Assembly (NCBI RefSeq): GCF_963678635.1
Contig: NC_087064.1
Location: 16,729,802 to 16,793,801 of the forward strand
From: Symsagittifera roscoffensis
Lineage: Eukaryota; Xenacoelomorpha; Acoela; Convolutidae
Direction of reading: 5' to 3'
Length of the DNA: 64,000 nucleotides
Below are positions 58,401-64,000 of the stretch, one piece after another (position 1 is the first letter of the stretch; each line of letters opens with the position of its first letter). Both the position numbers and the translations under genes were made by a program. The notes beneath the pieces were generated by a model. The model ran no database searches. It saw only the letters and a program-made list of their open reading frames with translations, and had not been told where the DNA came from.

Positions 58401-61400
58401 ACGTCTTCTTAAATAAAAGACTGGGTGAAATTGATTGTTTAACAGGTGAAGGCGGATGAAGAAATGAGTTCAAGTACCCTTCCCAAAGTGCTAGCCAGAG
58501 TAGGGCTGATTGAGGAACTCACTGCCACAGCCGGAGGCGGGGGAGGGGGAGGGGGAGGGGGAGGAGGACATGCTGGGTCCATATCAGGTCAGTTTAAGGA
58601 ATCTTGTAGATTTTAAGGGAGTGTTAAACATCAAAAAAAGTATCACTTGCTCAGTTCTTTCGGGGTGTCCTTTTGCATACGATTGAGATATGATTTGTTC
58701 CCAATATGATTGGTTAGATTATCGTAAACAGTTACGTTTATGTCAATGAGCGTAGCGAAGACTCTTATATAGGTCGTGTTGGTTTAGTTTATCAAAGTTT
58801 TTTTTTTCGAGATATGATTTTTCGCGTTTTGACTGTTGGTTGCTTTCTTAGTTCAATTGAAGTTAATTTGCTGTAAAGAAGGCAAATTTGAGTCCTCCAA
58901 TTAGAACAGTGCAAATGGAACAAAAGAAAACGTGGAACGAAAAAACTTATTTTGATTTTTAGTTTTATCAGTGTAATAAAAACGATTACATATTGATCTA
59001 AATTTTTTTTCCAATTGGGTAAGCTTTATCAAACAAATTGTCAATTATAAAACTTTCTTGCAATTCTTTTTACGCATTTGGCAATTTAGAAGATTGGGTA
59101 ACATTTTAGAATTCTAATGAAAATCTCATTGGAAATTGTAAAAAAAAAACTAATGGCTCCACTCGAGGAACAATTGAATTATCAGGAACTTATATGAAGA
59201 TTGAATTTATCTGGGTGCAATGAAACGGCCGCAGGTTGCAAACTTTATCAAGAGTAAAGATAAACCATTTACTTCTGTGAAGTAATGAGGAACAAACAAA
59301 TTCTCAAATAAATCCGTATTAGAGATTCGTCTAGACCGTGTACCGCATAATCATATTCATTCGGTTCTAAGCCCTTAAATTTTATTTCTTTGCGTTGAGT
59401 TTATGTATGTTATTACGTGACGTGTTCCTTTCTGCGTTGAACTACCTACGGAATTTGGCGCATATAAATGGGCAATACTAGATCGGCAGTATCGTGTTTA
59501 GGAGTATCGGGAGACGAAAAGAGGAACTCAATGATCGACTTCAGTAACTCCTCTTCAAGTTTACGTCGTGGGTCATCCGAAAGCAGATCGGCAAGAATGA
59601 GTTTGGCATATATTCGGCCGAACTACAATCGAGTTGAGGAGTTTGAAAAGTACGGCAGGTTCATCAAAGACGAACTCCTGTCTGTAGTTATCGAGAAAGG
59701 CGAAAAGTCAATGGCTTCAAAACTGATGTCAAAAAAGTATCATAAGTACAATGTAACGTTAACAGAATTGCAGCTCATTTTCAATAAAAACACTGCTATA
59801 AACTTCAGAATGGCGGCTAACAGTACTTTAGTATACGAAACAGGGAATTTTGTCTCGACTAAAAGTGATAAGAATCATCCGGCAGTGTCGAACATTAAAT
59901 TGTCAGTGGCCAAAACGGCGTATATATTGACGTTCAACTCTCAATTCAGCTTCGAAAGCTGGAAGCAAAAGCTGGACCAAGTGGTAGATATGTGCAAGAG
60001 AGATCCAGCGAAACATAATGGACACATTTTCGAATACTATTCGTTCCAAGTTGAGAAGGATGCGGTTGTGTGTGCAGTTTGTGGGTTTGTGTTGAAGGGT
60101 TTGGTCTGGCAGGGTCACGTGTGTATTTTGTGCAAAGCGAATGTTCACCCCAAGTGCAGAACGGAAACAAGTGCACATCCTTGCCAGGTAACTTCATTTA
60201 GATTTCTGATCATTAATGGTCAATAAGTTGACCGTAACTCGACACCCCATTGACCGTTAATAGTTAATCTAATTTATCAATCTATTTCTAAGAGCGAGAC
60301 GAAATAACCATTCAAAGGTGGCTTTCCTTTCAACGGAAGTTGCATAGTGATTTAACTCGATTTGACTTTGCATTGAAATGTTTTGTACACCACTGGTAGA
60401 TTAAATATGAATTTTGACGGTCGCTTTTGATGTTAGTTATTGTTCCGACCATTTGAACAATGGAAGGAACTTTGTATTCGGGGGTTTTAGTTTTTCTTTT
60501 TTGTTTTCCACGCGAAATCAGCTACCATAAATAATCATAGGAGAGAGTTATATCATAATAAAGCCCTGACAGTCGTAATTTGAACGACATTAAAAACATT
60601 TCGAAAATAATTTTCTTATGTTGGGAAAAACTGGTTTGAAATTTTTGGTTTTTCGTCCTAATTCGAGCGAATAAAGCGAGAGAGCATGCTTACTATAGCT
60701 TAATTTAAAGCATAATAACTTAGTTTTACTCAAGTAACGTTAGTTTTTTTGAGTATTTTTGTGCCTTTTTTGGAATCAGCGCCATTTTAGTGCCTTTTCT
60801 TTAGATTTTTTTCACAAAAATTGTTTTCAATTTGCTTATTTTACTATGAATGACGAATATTCCTAATCTCTAATTTTTCTTCAGCTCCTTTTATCATCAT
60901 GCCAAAAAAATTGACACTTGTTTGAAAAAACTTTTTGTTGTATTTTAAAGACTATGGTCGGAGCATTCTGTGTTACTTGCACAGTACACCGCTATCCTTG
61001 TTGAGGTTTTAACATTCTCTTGAAATCCTAAAACATTGACAGAACTCTTTTTTTTCATAATTCGTAGAATGAGGCAAAATTTGGTATGTATTTTAGCAGA
61101 ATGCATAGCAGTAGATAACCGCAAAGCCTTGTTTGATGCAAGCATTAATCACGACCTAACAAAAAAGTTGATTTATCCCATAAATTGTTTGGCTCGATAT
61201 GAAAATTAAATGAAAGCTACCTCCCAGCGCTTATCTATTTGTTTTCATGATACGCCTCAAACAGATACCAAAGGATTCTACTGATGTTATTGAAACCCAT
61301 TTCATTCTCTTGCTTTGAGCATGCCTGAAAAAAGCACGCATCAAAAATTATGTATAGTGCAAATTAGAGAGAAATTTGAGATTTGATACTCAATGAAAAT

Positions 61401-62626
61401 TAGTTCTAACAAGTAAATTTTCAATCAATTGTCTAAAAGGAATATTCTCCAAGGTATTTTTTGTCCATTTTTCTAAAAAAAAAAGACAGGAATTTCTGAA
61501 TATTATGTTTATGGATAGAAAAGTGATTAGGTGTAATTCGAAGACTAAAATGTGGACTTTTAGGGACCTATGTCTAACTCGGGCAAAACCCTCGAAGTTG
61601 GCCGAGCGGATGGTCCGGAAAAGTCTCGAATGGCAGCGAGGTCAATGACCTTTGCGACGACAGATGCTTCATCGGAACCTGGAAGAAGATCGTTTGAAAA
61701 CGCAAGACGTAGTTCAATGTCTGGCAGCAACATAGCTGCTCAAGGCAATCAAGATATGGATGGGGAACGGGTACCCGTAGCGGCACCTAGAAGGGGATCA
61801 AAAAGCAAACCGAAAACAATTGAGGGTAAGGAGTATCGGTGTAAACAGGGGCGGATTTAGGGGGAGGGATTCGACCCTCAGGAATTCGACCCCTGCTGAA
61901 CCGAAGGGTCCCTCCTTTGTACTATTTTGAAATGTCCAATTTTTGTGACGGATCCTAAAAATAATTAAAGGCGTCTTCGGCGAAAATATACTCATTTTGC
62001 AGGGGGAGAGCAACGCGATTTTTTGGTCAAAATTTTCAAAAAAGTGCCTAAAAACGCCTTTTTTGGCCTTTTTTTTGTAACTTATGCCTGCGGCGCAGAA
62101 AATTTGCCTGAAGCAGGGTCTTTTTAGCCAAAAATCAACTTAATCGATCTAAGAAAAAAGTCGACAAAATTTTCGAAATTTTTTTGAAAATTGCCCCCCC
62201 CCCCTCTCGAGGAAATCCTAGATCCGCCCCTGGGTGTAAACATGGAAACATATGAGCTTTAAAGGAGGAGCAAATAAGTGTTTAATTGGGTTGGTAAATA
62301 GTCGATAGAGCTTTAATTTTGTTTAATTATATTTCATCTGTTTAGTTTGAGCGTTTTACGATGATCTGAATTTTTTTTGCTCATCTTGTTCGCTCTCTAA
62401 CAATGAAAGTAACATAGTGAATGACATAGAGATAGTTCGAAAGTTTGATTGTGTCATCCGTTTAGAACAGGGTTGGTTTATTGGGATGGCCAGTAAACAG
62501 GTGACGAAGAACAACCTCACACACTTCTCATCACTAGCAGGCACCTTCCTAGTGCGACTGAGTGATAGAGACCCAGGGTACAGGATGGCAGTCATCAATT
62601 CAGACAGACAGATCAAACACATTCAG
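30427..62626 (+). CDS. Vav-family Rho/Rac guanine nucleotide exchange factor (partial, ten exons seen)
   Basis: Exons: 30427-30584, 30657-30786, 41919-42305, 42898-43130, 47518-47808, 58021-58213, 58446-58587, 59502-60187, 61564-61825, 62466-62626. Phases agree at every joint and the sum is 2,643 bases (881 codons). Domain order: calponin homology (exons 1-3), acidic tyrosine region (3-4), DH (4-7), PH and C1 (8), Ser/Arg linker (9), SH2 first half (10). Vav proteins catalyse GDP/GTP exchange on Rho-family GTPases at the membrane downstream of tyrosine kinases; tyrosines in the acidic region relieve autoinhibition. The N-terminal SH3 of vertebrate Vav is absent, and the DH-PH junction has a poly-Gly/Ser insert. 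The rest of SH2 and any last SH3 lie beyond the window. Identification is strong; exon ends of 8 and 10 are the least certain. Confidence 0.9.
30657..30786 (+). CDS. Vav-like exon 2: CH domain core
   Basis: Acceptor TTTCAG/G and donor GAG/GTAACT. Encodes EKLRVANNMLRQLTDLQNIS and LSYGSHICLLLE; the last part corresponds to the D/G-VLLCQLLN motif of Vav CH domains. Phase joins AG/G with exon 1. Confidence 0.85.
31300..31428. repeat. Short irregular tandem repeat of AAATTGGAAAACAG
   Basis: The motif AAATTGGAAAACAG recurs five times or more, two of them within a longer unit ending GATTTTGTAGAAAAACGAC. The array directly abuts the CTAT microsatellite. Confidence 0.7.
31429..31472. repeat. (CTAT)n microsatellite, about ten copies
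   Basis: Uninterrupted CTAT repeats, followed by an imperfect extension of CTATACTATATTTAAAT that leads into the next repeat block. Confidence 0.95.
31510..32115 (+). repeat. Tandem units beginning TCTATACT..TTTAAATGCGAGTGAC
   Basis: Two units of about 206 bp (from about 31,515 and 31,725) are nearly identical through AGTCTGTCTGTCTGCT. A third, diverged unit starts at about 31,990 with AATGCGGGCTTCATTATCTC. The third type also stands at 50,450-50,560. Both third-type units are followed by the 160-bp array, suggesting one composite mobile element. The TCTATACTATA-like start resembles some Helitron ends, but I cannot confirm that. Confidence 0.6.
32320..33480 (+). repeat. Satellite-like array, unit about 160-165 bp, about seven units
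   Basis: The recurring core is TGGG.GCTGTCAG.GTACTCTCA, then GCGAATCTTGCCTCC, then CTTGTAGTTTTCGAGATATG and ACGTTTTTTATGATTTTTTC. Cores begin at about 32,345, 32,505, 32,668, 33,060 and 33,220, with weaker ones between and after. Units are diverged, so the array is old. A second, shorter array is at 50,755-51,190. Confidence 0.75.
33770..34250 (+). repeat. Dispersed repeat family R2 copy
   Basis: The segment with TTTTCCGCGCAAAGTCAG, ATATATCATATTAAGGCCCT, AACCGGCTTAAAGTTGATGG and TCCTAATTCGAACAAATAAG also occurs, in the same order and orientation, at 60,480-60,790 and in part at 45,750-45,960. I do not recognise the family. Confidence 0.65.
34340..34580 (+). repeat. SINE-like sequence with B-box
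   Basis: ACGGCAAAGGTCCTGGGTTC followed by GAATTTGACC is a tRNA-like B-box region, then a T-run. The block starts with ATATTGCAATCGGGTTGTAA. A related block is at 36,785-37,015, where the box reads GGGTTTGAATCTG. No acceptor stem, so not a tRNA gene. Confidence 0.5.
35098..35400 (+). repeat. Dispersed repeat family R1 copy
   Basis: It contains the family signature: GAAAACATGATCGATTTCTA, TTCCCAGCGAAGTAAAACAA, TACCTATTGATCCAGTTATC, TCAAATTAGGTTATTTTCAT. Copies with the same order lie at about 38,930-39,110 (partial), 45,150-45,520, 48,300-48,620, 49,790-50,150, 57,080-57,470, 58,740-59,070 and 63,490-63,770, all in the same orientation. Confidence 0.7.
36785..37015 (+). repeat. SINE-like sequence related to 34,340-34,580
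   Basis: It shares GGGTATTGCAATCGGGT near the start and ACGGCAAAGGTCCTGGGTTT with GAATCTGAC near the end, with about 230 bp between start and end in both. Partial relatives with GCGGTTCGAATCC and TTCGATTCC boxes are at about 37,395-37,440 and 37,495-37,590. Confidence 0.5.
40232..40454. repeat. Perfect 223-bp palindrome (111-bp arms, 1-base centre)
   Basis: Bases 40232-40342 are the exact reverse complement of 40344-40454; the centre is T at 40343. Arms start and end with CTCGAG. The arms are single-copy otherwise. RNA from this site would form one uninterrupted long hairpin. It may be a recent foldback duplication, a dsRNA source, or a sequencing or assembly artefact. Confidence 0.95.
41919..42305 (+). 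CDS. Vav-like exon 3: end of CH domain and start of acidic region
   Basis: 129 codons, phase 0 at both ends; acceptor TGCTTTAG/C, donor GAG/GTGCGT. ENIDLFRSTCQRCLGISSKQ and LQKLREFGRLISTFCAISSS match the last CH helices of Vav (FL..C...GL...DLF, DVQDFGKVIYTLSALS). The end (DTYDPYNMEEF, EYFDNKDL) is acidic with several Tyr. Confidence 0.9.
42306..42897 (+). other. Intron 3 of the Vav-like gene
   Basis: 592 bases, GT-AG, with a clear pyrimidine tract (ATATTTTTTCAG) at the acceptor. No repeat or gene recognised. Confidence 0.8.
42898..43130 (+). CDS. Vav-like exon 4: acidic tyrosine motif and DH start
   Basis: 77 codons plus two bases; donor ACAG/GTAGGG. SDGYDVLNSEYPEPSALL resembles the regulatory tyrosine motifs of the Vav acidic region. 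RKTYIKIKYITAEIESTEEN followed by YSNQLQFLDSVY matches the first DH helix (conserved region 1). Confidence 0.85.
43323..43655 (-). mobile_element. hAT-like MITE, copy 1, with 8-bp target duplication
   Basis: It starts CAGGAGCGGATCTAAGATTT and ends CCGGCACTG, flanked by exact 8-bp repeats GTCTTGAG at 43315-43322 and 43656-43663. The CTCGAGGGGGG motif near its left end matches, in reverse complement, the right ends of copies 2 and 3, so it is inserted in the opposite orientation. It has no coding capacity. Confidence 0.85.
45150..45520 (+). repeat. Dispersed repeat family R1 copy
   Basis: Signature segments GTGATCGATTTCTAGTTTCG, GAGCGAAATAAAAAGATTAC, TGTTGATCCAGTTTTTTCAA. Full-length relative to the best copies at 49,790 and 57,080. 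Confidence 0.7.
46319..46650. repeat. Tandem repeat, 67-bp unit, five copies
   Basis: Units start GATAGTCAAGCGTTTTCTTT at 46319, 46386, 46453, 46520 and 46587 and end TTAAAACTCTTTAA. They differ by only one or two bases each, so the array is young. No CRISPR-like spacing: the unit is contiguous. Confidence 0.95.
47518..47808 (+). CDS. Vav-like exon 5: DH domain middle
   Basis: Acceptor TCGATTAG/G, donor ACAG/GTTAAA; phase 1 in, two bases out. LAAVHLSFLSDLIAAQGDIV, MVPLYTSYLKNYSRAQEKLD correspond to the DH helices that precede the conserved region 3. Upstream VPEILDDTKISDL matches the usual I...ILPIHKDLL turn. Confidence 0.85.
48300..48620 (+). repeat. Dispersed repeat family R1 copy
   Basis: Shows TTCACGTCATTTCTATTTGTC, CTTGATAGATTGTTGTTAGT and CGATTGATCCAGTTTTTTTT in family order. 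Confidence 0.65.
49790..50150 (+). repeat. Dispersed repeat family R1 copy
   Basis: One of the longest copies: GTTGATGAAAGTAGTTTAAA, GGTTCAGGCTCAAATTCACG, AAGTTCAGTTCATTTCCTTT, CAGATTTCCCAGCGAAATAA. Confidence 0.7.
50448..51190 (+). repeat. Composite repeat: ATGCGGGCTTCACTATCTC unit plus 160-bp satellite-like units
   Basis: It repeats the organisation of 31,990-33,480: leader unit at 50,450-50,560, then cores at about 50,765, 50,925 and 51,090 with CTGTAGTTGGGT.CTGTCAG and GTAGTTTTCGAGATGTGACG. Fewer units are present here. Confidence 0.7.
53015..53324. mobile_element. TIR MITE with double inverted motifs
   Basis: Outer ends AGTTTAGAAGTATGGTCCCGC and, inverted, GCGGGACCATACTTCTAAAT. A second inverted pair lies inside (CGTTTAGAAGTGTTGTCCCG at about 53,063; ACGGGACCATACTTCTAAAC at about 53,270). 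GTACC stands on both sides (53010-53014, 53326-53330), a possible 5-bp target duplication. No coding capacity; superfamily not assigned. Confidence 0.65.
53941..54295 (+). mobile_element. hAT-like MITE, copy 2, with 8-bp target duplication
   Basis: It starts CAGGGGCAGATTTGGGGGGG and ends ATATCCGCCCCTG, flanked by GTTTGGAG (53933-53940) and GTATGGAG (54296-54303), one mismatch in eight. It shares TGCCTGCGGCGCAGAAAATT with copy 3. Confidence 0.85.
57080..57470 (+). repeat. Dispersed repeat family R1 copy with a short 5' tandem duplication
   Basis: TTCAGACTCTTAAATAGGTCGTGATGA occurs twice at 57,099-57,155, followed by the full R1 order (GAACACCGAAAGTGTAAAGA, AACATGATCGACTTCCAATT, TTTCCCAGCGAAATAAAACA). 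Confidence 0.7.
58021..58213 (+). CDS. Vav-like exon 6: DH conserved region 3
   Basis: Acceptor TGTATCAG/G, donor CAG/GTAAGT. FKQPFQRFCRYPLLLRTLLD is the DH signature helix (family: L..P.QR...Y.LLL..L) that contacts the GTPase. Phase AG/G joins exon 5; ends in phase 0. Confidence 0.9.
58446..58587 (+). CDS. Vav-like exon 7: last DH helix and poly-Gly
   Basis: Acceptor TTAACAG/G, donor TCAG/GTCAGT. VKADEEMSSSTLPKVLARVG continues the last DH helix; EELTATAG is followed by twelve Gly encoded by GGG/GGA codons at 58,534-58,569, then HAGSIS. The Gly run interrupts the junction at which DH and PH are usually packed together. Confidence 0.75.
58588..59501 (+). other. Intron 7 of the Vav-like gene
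   Basis: 914 bases, with an R1 copy at about 58,740-59,070. The acceptor TATCGTGTTTAG/GA at 59,500-59,503 is the only nearby AG that fits phase 1 and has a short pyrimidine tract; AG at 59,489-59,490 is an alternative that also keeps the frame. Confidence 0.6.
59502..60187 (+). CDS. Vav-like exon 8: Ser-rich insert, PH and C1 domains
   Basis: 228 codons plus two bases. The first 45 residues are Ser/Arg-rich (SNSSSSLRRGSSESRSARMS). PH runs from VEEFEKYGRFIKDELLSVV to the helix FESWKQKLDQVVDMCKR with its usual Trp. C1 follows: GHIFEYYSF, CAVC, 13 residues, CILC, KANVHPKC, HPC. The first His to Cys distance is 15 residues, longer than the usual 12, so zinc binding is plausible but atypical. Vav C1 domains support GEF activity rather than binding diacylglycerol. 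Confidence 0.85.
60188..61563 (+). other. Intron 8 of the Vav-like gene
   Basis: 1,376 bases with an R2 copy (60,480-60,790) and a segment at 60,950-61,150 (CTATGGTCGGAGCATTCTGT) related to 46,090-46,140. No gene seen. Confidence 0.7.
61564..61825 (+). CDS. Vav-like exon 9: Ser/Arg-rich linker
   Basis: Acceptor CTTTTAG/G, donor GAGG/GTAAGG; phase 0 in, one base out. The 87 codons are low-complexity and basic (RRSFENARRSSMSGSN, APRRGSKSKPKTIEG) with no SH3 fold. Its place between C1 and SH2 is where vertebrate Vav has the first SH3. Confidence 0.7.
61846..62232 (+). mobile_element. hAT-like MITE, copy 3, with exact 8-bp target duplication
   Basis: It starts CAGGGGCGGATTTAGGGGGA and ends GATCCGCCCCTG, flanked by GGTGTAAA at 61838-61845 and 62233-62240. 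It lies 20 bases after the exon 9 donor. The CAGGGGCGG terminal motif with 8-bp duplications is typical of hAT non-autonomous elements. Confidence 0.9.
62466..62626 (+). CDS. Vav-like exon 10: SH2 domain, first half
   Basis: The acceptor CGTTTAG/AA fits phase 1 from exon 9. WFIGMASKQVTKNNL and GTFLVRLSDRDPGYRMAVIN show the SH2 Trp and the FLVR motif whose Arg binds phosphotyrosine, then QIKHIQ, the usual V/I-KHI strand. No GT donor follows CAG at 62,626; the bases are GCAAGA, which fits a GC-AG intron. The frame otherwise stops at TGA 62,648. A weak GT donor at 62,647-62,648 (ACAA/GTGATA) is the alternative. Confidence 0.8.
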
Positions 62627-63014
62627 GCAAGAGCATGGCATTACAAGTGATAAATTTGGCAGAAATGGGCAAACCAAGCCCAACACTAGTTAGTATTTAG
62701 GGGGAGGGATTAACACGTGTGAAGAGATCTGAAAAGCATGAAGGAGAAATGATTTTGGAGATCAAAGAATCTTAATCGAGTTTTGTGATTGGTTTTTGTT
62801 CCGACCACCGACAGCAAACTTGAAAAGAAAATATTATCGAGAAAAAAATTACTGGGACTAAGTTATGCGAGCTTTTATGCAGTGGCTAAGAAGCACGGCG
62901 GGGAAGCGTGAGTTATTTTATTTAAGTGCGGTCAATTAATTCCAGTTCAGACGGGCTCACATACTCACTCAAATTGAATTGAGGCAAGCTTATGTTTCCC
63001 AATAATTCCTTTTT

Positions 63015-63242
63015 AGATGGAGATTTTTTTCTAAGGCATAATTCTAGCTAGCATATTTCCAGCTAGATTATTTGCTAGCTTGGTTTAGGATAAACTCATC
63101 TTTTTCAAGATCTCCGGCACCCTTTGGTTAAATGTAACGACTACGCCTGGGCCCGACCTGTTTTTTTTTTATAATGTAAATACTTCATTTCAAAAAAAAG
63201 TTCTGCCTATCGTTTATCTGATAATGTTTTGTCGGTTTATTG
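63015..63242 (+). repeat. Direct repeat, left copy (offset 758)
   Basis: AGATGGAGATTTTTTTCTAAG through CCGGCACCCTTTGGTTAAAT and GGGCCCGACCTGTTTTTT is repeated almost exactly from 63,773 to the window edge. The copies differ by single bases, so the duplication is recent. The full unit may extend beyond 64,000. Confidence 0.9.
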
Positions 63243-63772
63243 AACAAGTTTTGCATCGTTTGAAAGTAACCTTATCTTCTACGTCCCCTCCTCTGGAATC
63301 AAGAAATTTTTTATGACAACAATTTTGTTTTCTGCTCAATAGGAGTCTAGCCAAGTTTTACGGCTTAGTTGCCGCTCAATACATGATTTTGAATACTTAT
63401 TTCACGACGGTGATTGTATTTTTTGACGTATTTCCTCAAATTCAGGCTCTTTCCAACATTTTTTCGTTTTAGATTTTTTCGATTCATTTGTAAGAGTCAA
63501 CAAATGTAATTCAGGTTCTTTTATTGGTCGTGATTAATTTTTTCAGGAAAAGTCTTAAAATTTGTTCAGGCTAAAATTTACTTTTTCGAGGTTTTACTTT
63601 TGATTTATTTTTAAGTGCAGTTCATTACCTTTGTTAACACGAAGGGAAACTCCACTATCGCACAGCGAAAGCGTAAAGGTCACGAAAAACGTGAGCGACT
63701 TCTAGTTTCGAAATTGGAATTTAATTTGATTAAAAATTGTACTCATTGGTCCAGTTTTTTACTCATTGGTCC

Positions 63773-64000
63773 AGATGGAGATTTTTTTCTAAGGCATAAT
63801 TCTAGCTAGCATATTTCCAGCTAGATTATTTGCTAGCTTGGTTTAGGATAAACTCATCTTTTTCAAGATCTCCGGCACCCTTTGGTTGAATGTAACGACT
63901 ACGCCTGGGCCCGACCTGTTTTTTTTTATATAATGTAAATACTTCATTTCAAAAAAAAGTTCTGCCTATCGTTTATCTGATAATGTTTTGTCGGTTTATT
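63773..64000 (+). repeat. Direct repeat, right copy, cut by window edge
   Basis: Matches 63,015-63,242 at an offset of 758. The R1 copy lies between the two, so a 758-bp tandem duplication or an insertion flanked by a pre-existing repeat are both possible. Confidence 0.9.

Larger units (their letters stand above)
62627..64000 (+). other. Presumed intron 10 of the Vav-like gene, continuing out of the window
   Basis: No sequence encoding the second half of SH2 is seen. The segment contains an R1 copy (63,490-63,770) and a direct repeat pair (see 63,015 and 63,773). Confidence 0.6.

Overview
The window looks like nuclear DNA of an animal (metazoan). It is AT-rich and full of repeats. Its one clear host gene is a Vav-family Rho guanine nucleotide exchange factor, split into at least ten exons with introns of up to about 11 kb. 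I cannot name the species; the large AT-rich introns and the missing N-terminal SH3 fit an invertebrate, but that is inference.

Positions 1 to about 26,240 are a head-to-tail array of broken LTR-retrotransposon copies of the Ty3/Gypsy type, all on the minus strand. The rightmost copy (about 18,044-26,238) still shows the whole order: gag with coiled coil and CCHC knuckles, aspartic protease, reverse transcriptase, RNase H, HHCC-DDE integrase, a GPY/F integrase tail, then a 3' block. Two further copies (about 9,400-13,733 and 13,734-18,043) share an internal deletion that removes protease and most of RT. At the left, a 5.6-kb segment is tandemly duplicated (about 915-6,559 and 6,575-12,199). 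Each duplicate carries the 3' half of pol, two abutting LTR-like blocks of about 0.93 kb, and an ORF with an SGNH/GDSL-hydrolase-like signature. The LTR-like blocks contain broken but recognisable reading frames resembling an OARD1/TARG1-type macrodomain. All copies have stops or frameshifts, and several lesions are shared, so the array probably grew by DNA duplication of a dead element rather than by repeated transposition.

Positions 26,240-30,376 are intergenic DNA with a CCGG-containing minisatellite and an inverted pair of SINE-like sequences.

Positions 30,427 to at least 62,626 hold the plus-strand Vav-like gene. The order is calponin homology, acidic tyrosine region, DH, an unusual poly-Gly/Ser insert, PH, C1, a Ser/Arg linker and the first half of SH2. 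Intron phases agree at every junction I assigned. The gene runs off the right edge, so the SH2 C-terminal half and any C-terminal SH3 are outside. Its introns are packed with dispersed repeats: three hAT-like MITEs with 8-bp target duplications, a TIR MITE, a 67-bp tandem repeat, 160-bp satellite-like arrays, an 8-copy unknown interspersed family, and a 223-bp perfect palindrome.
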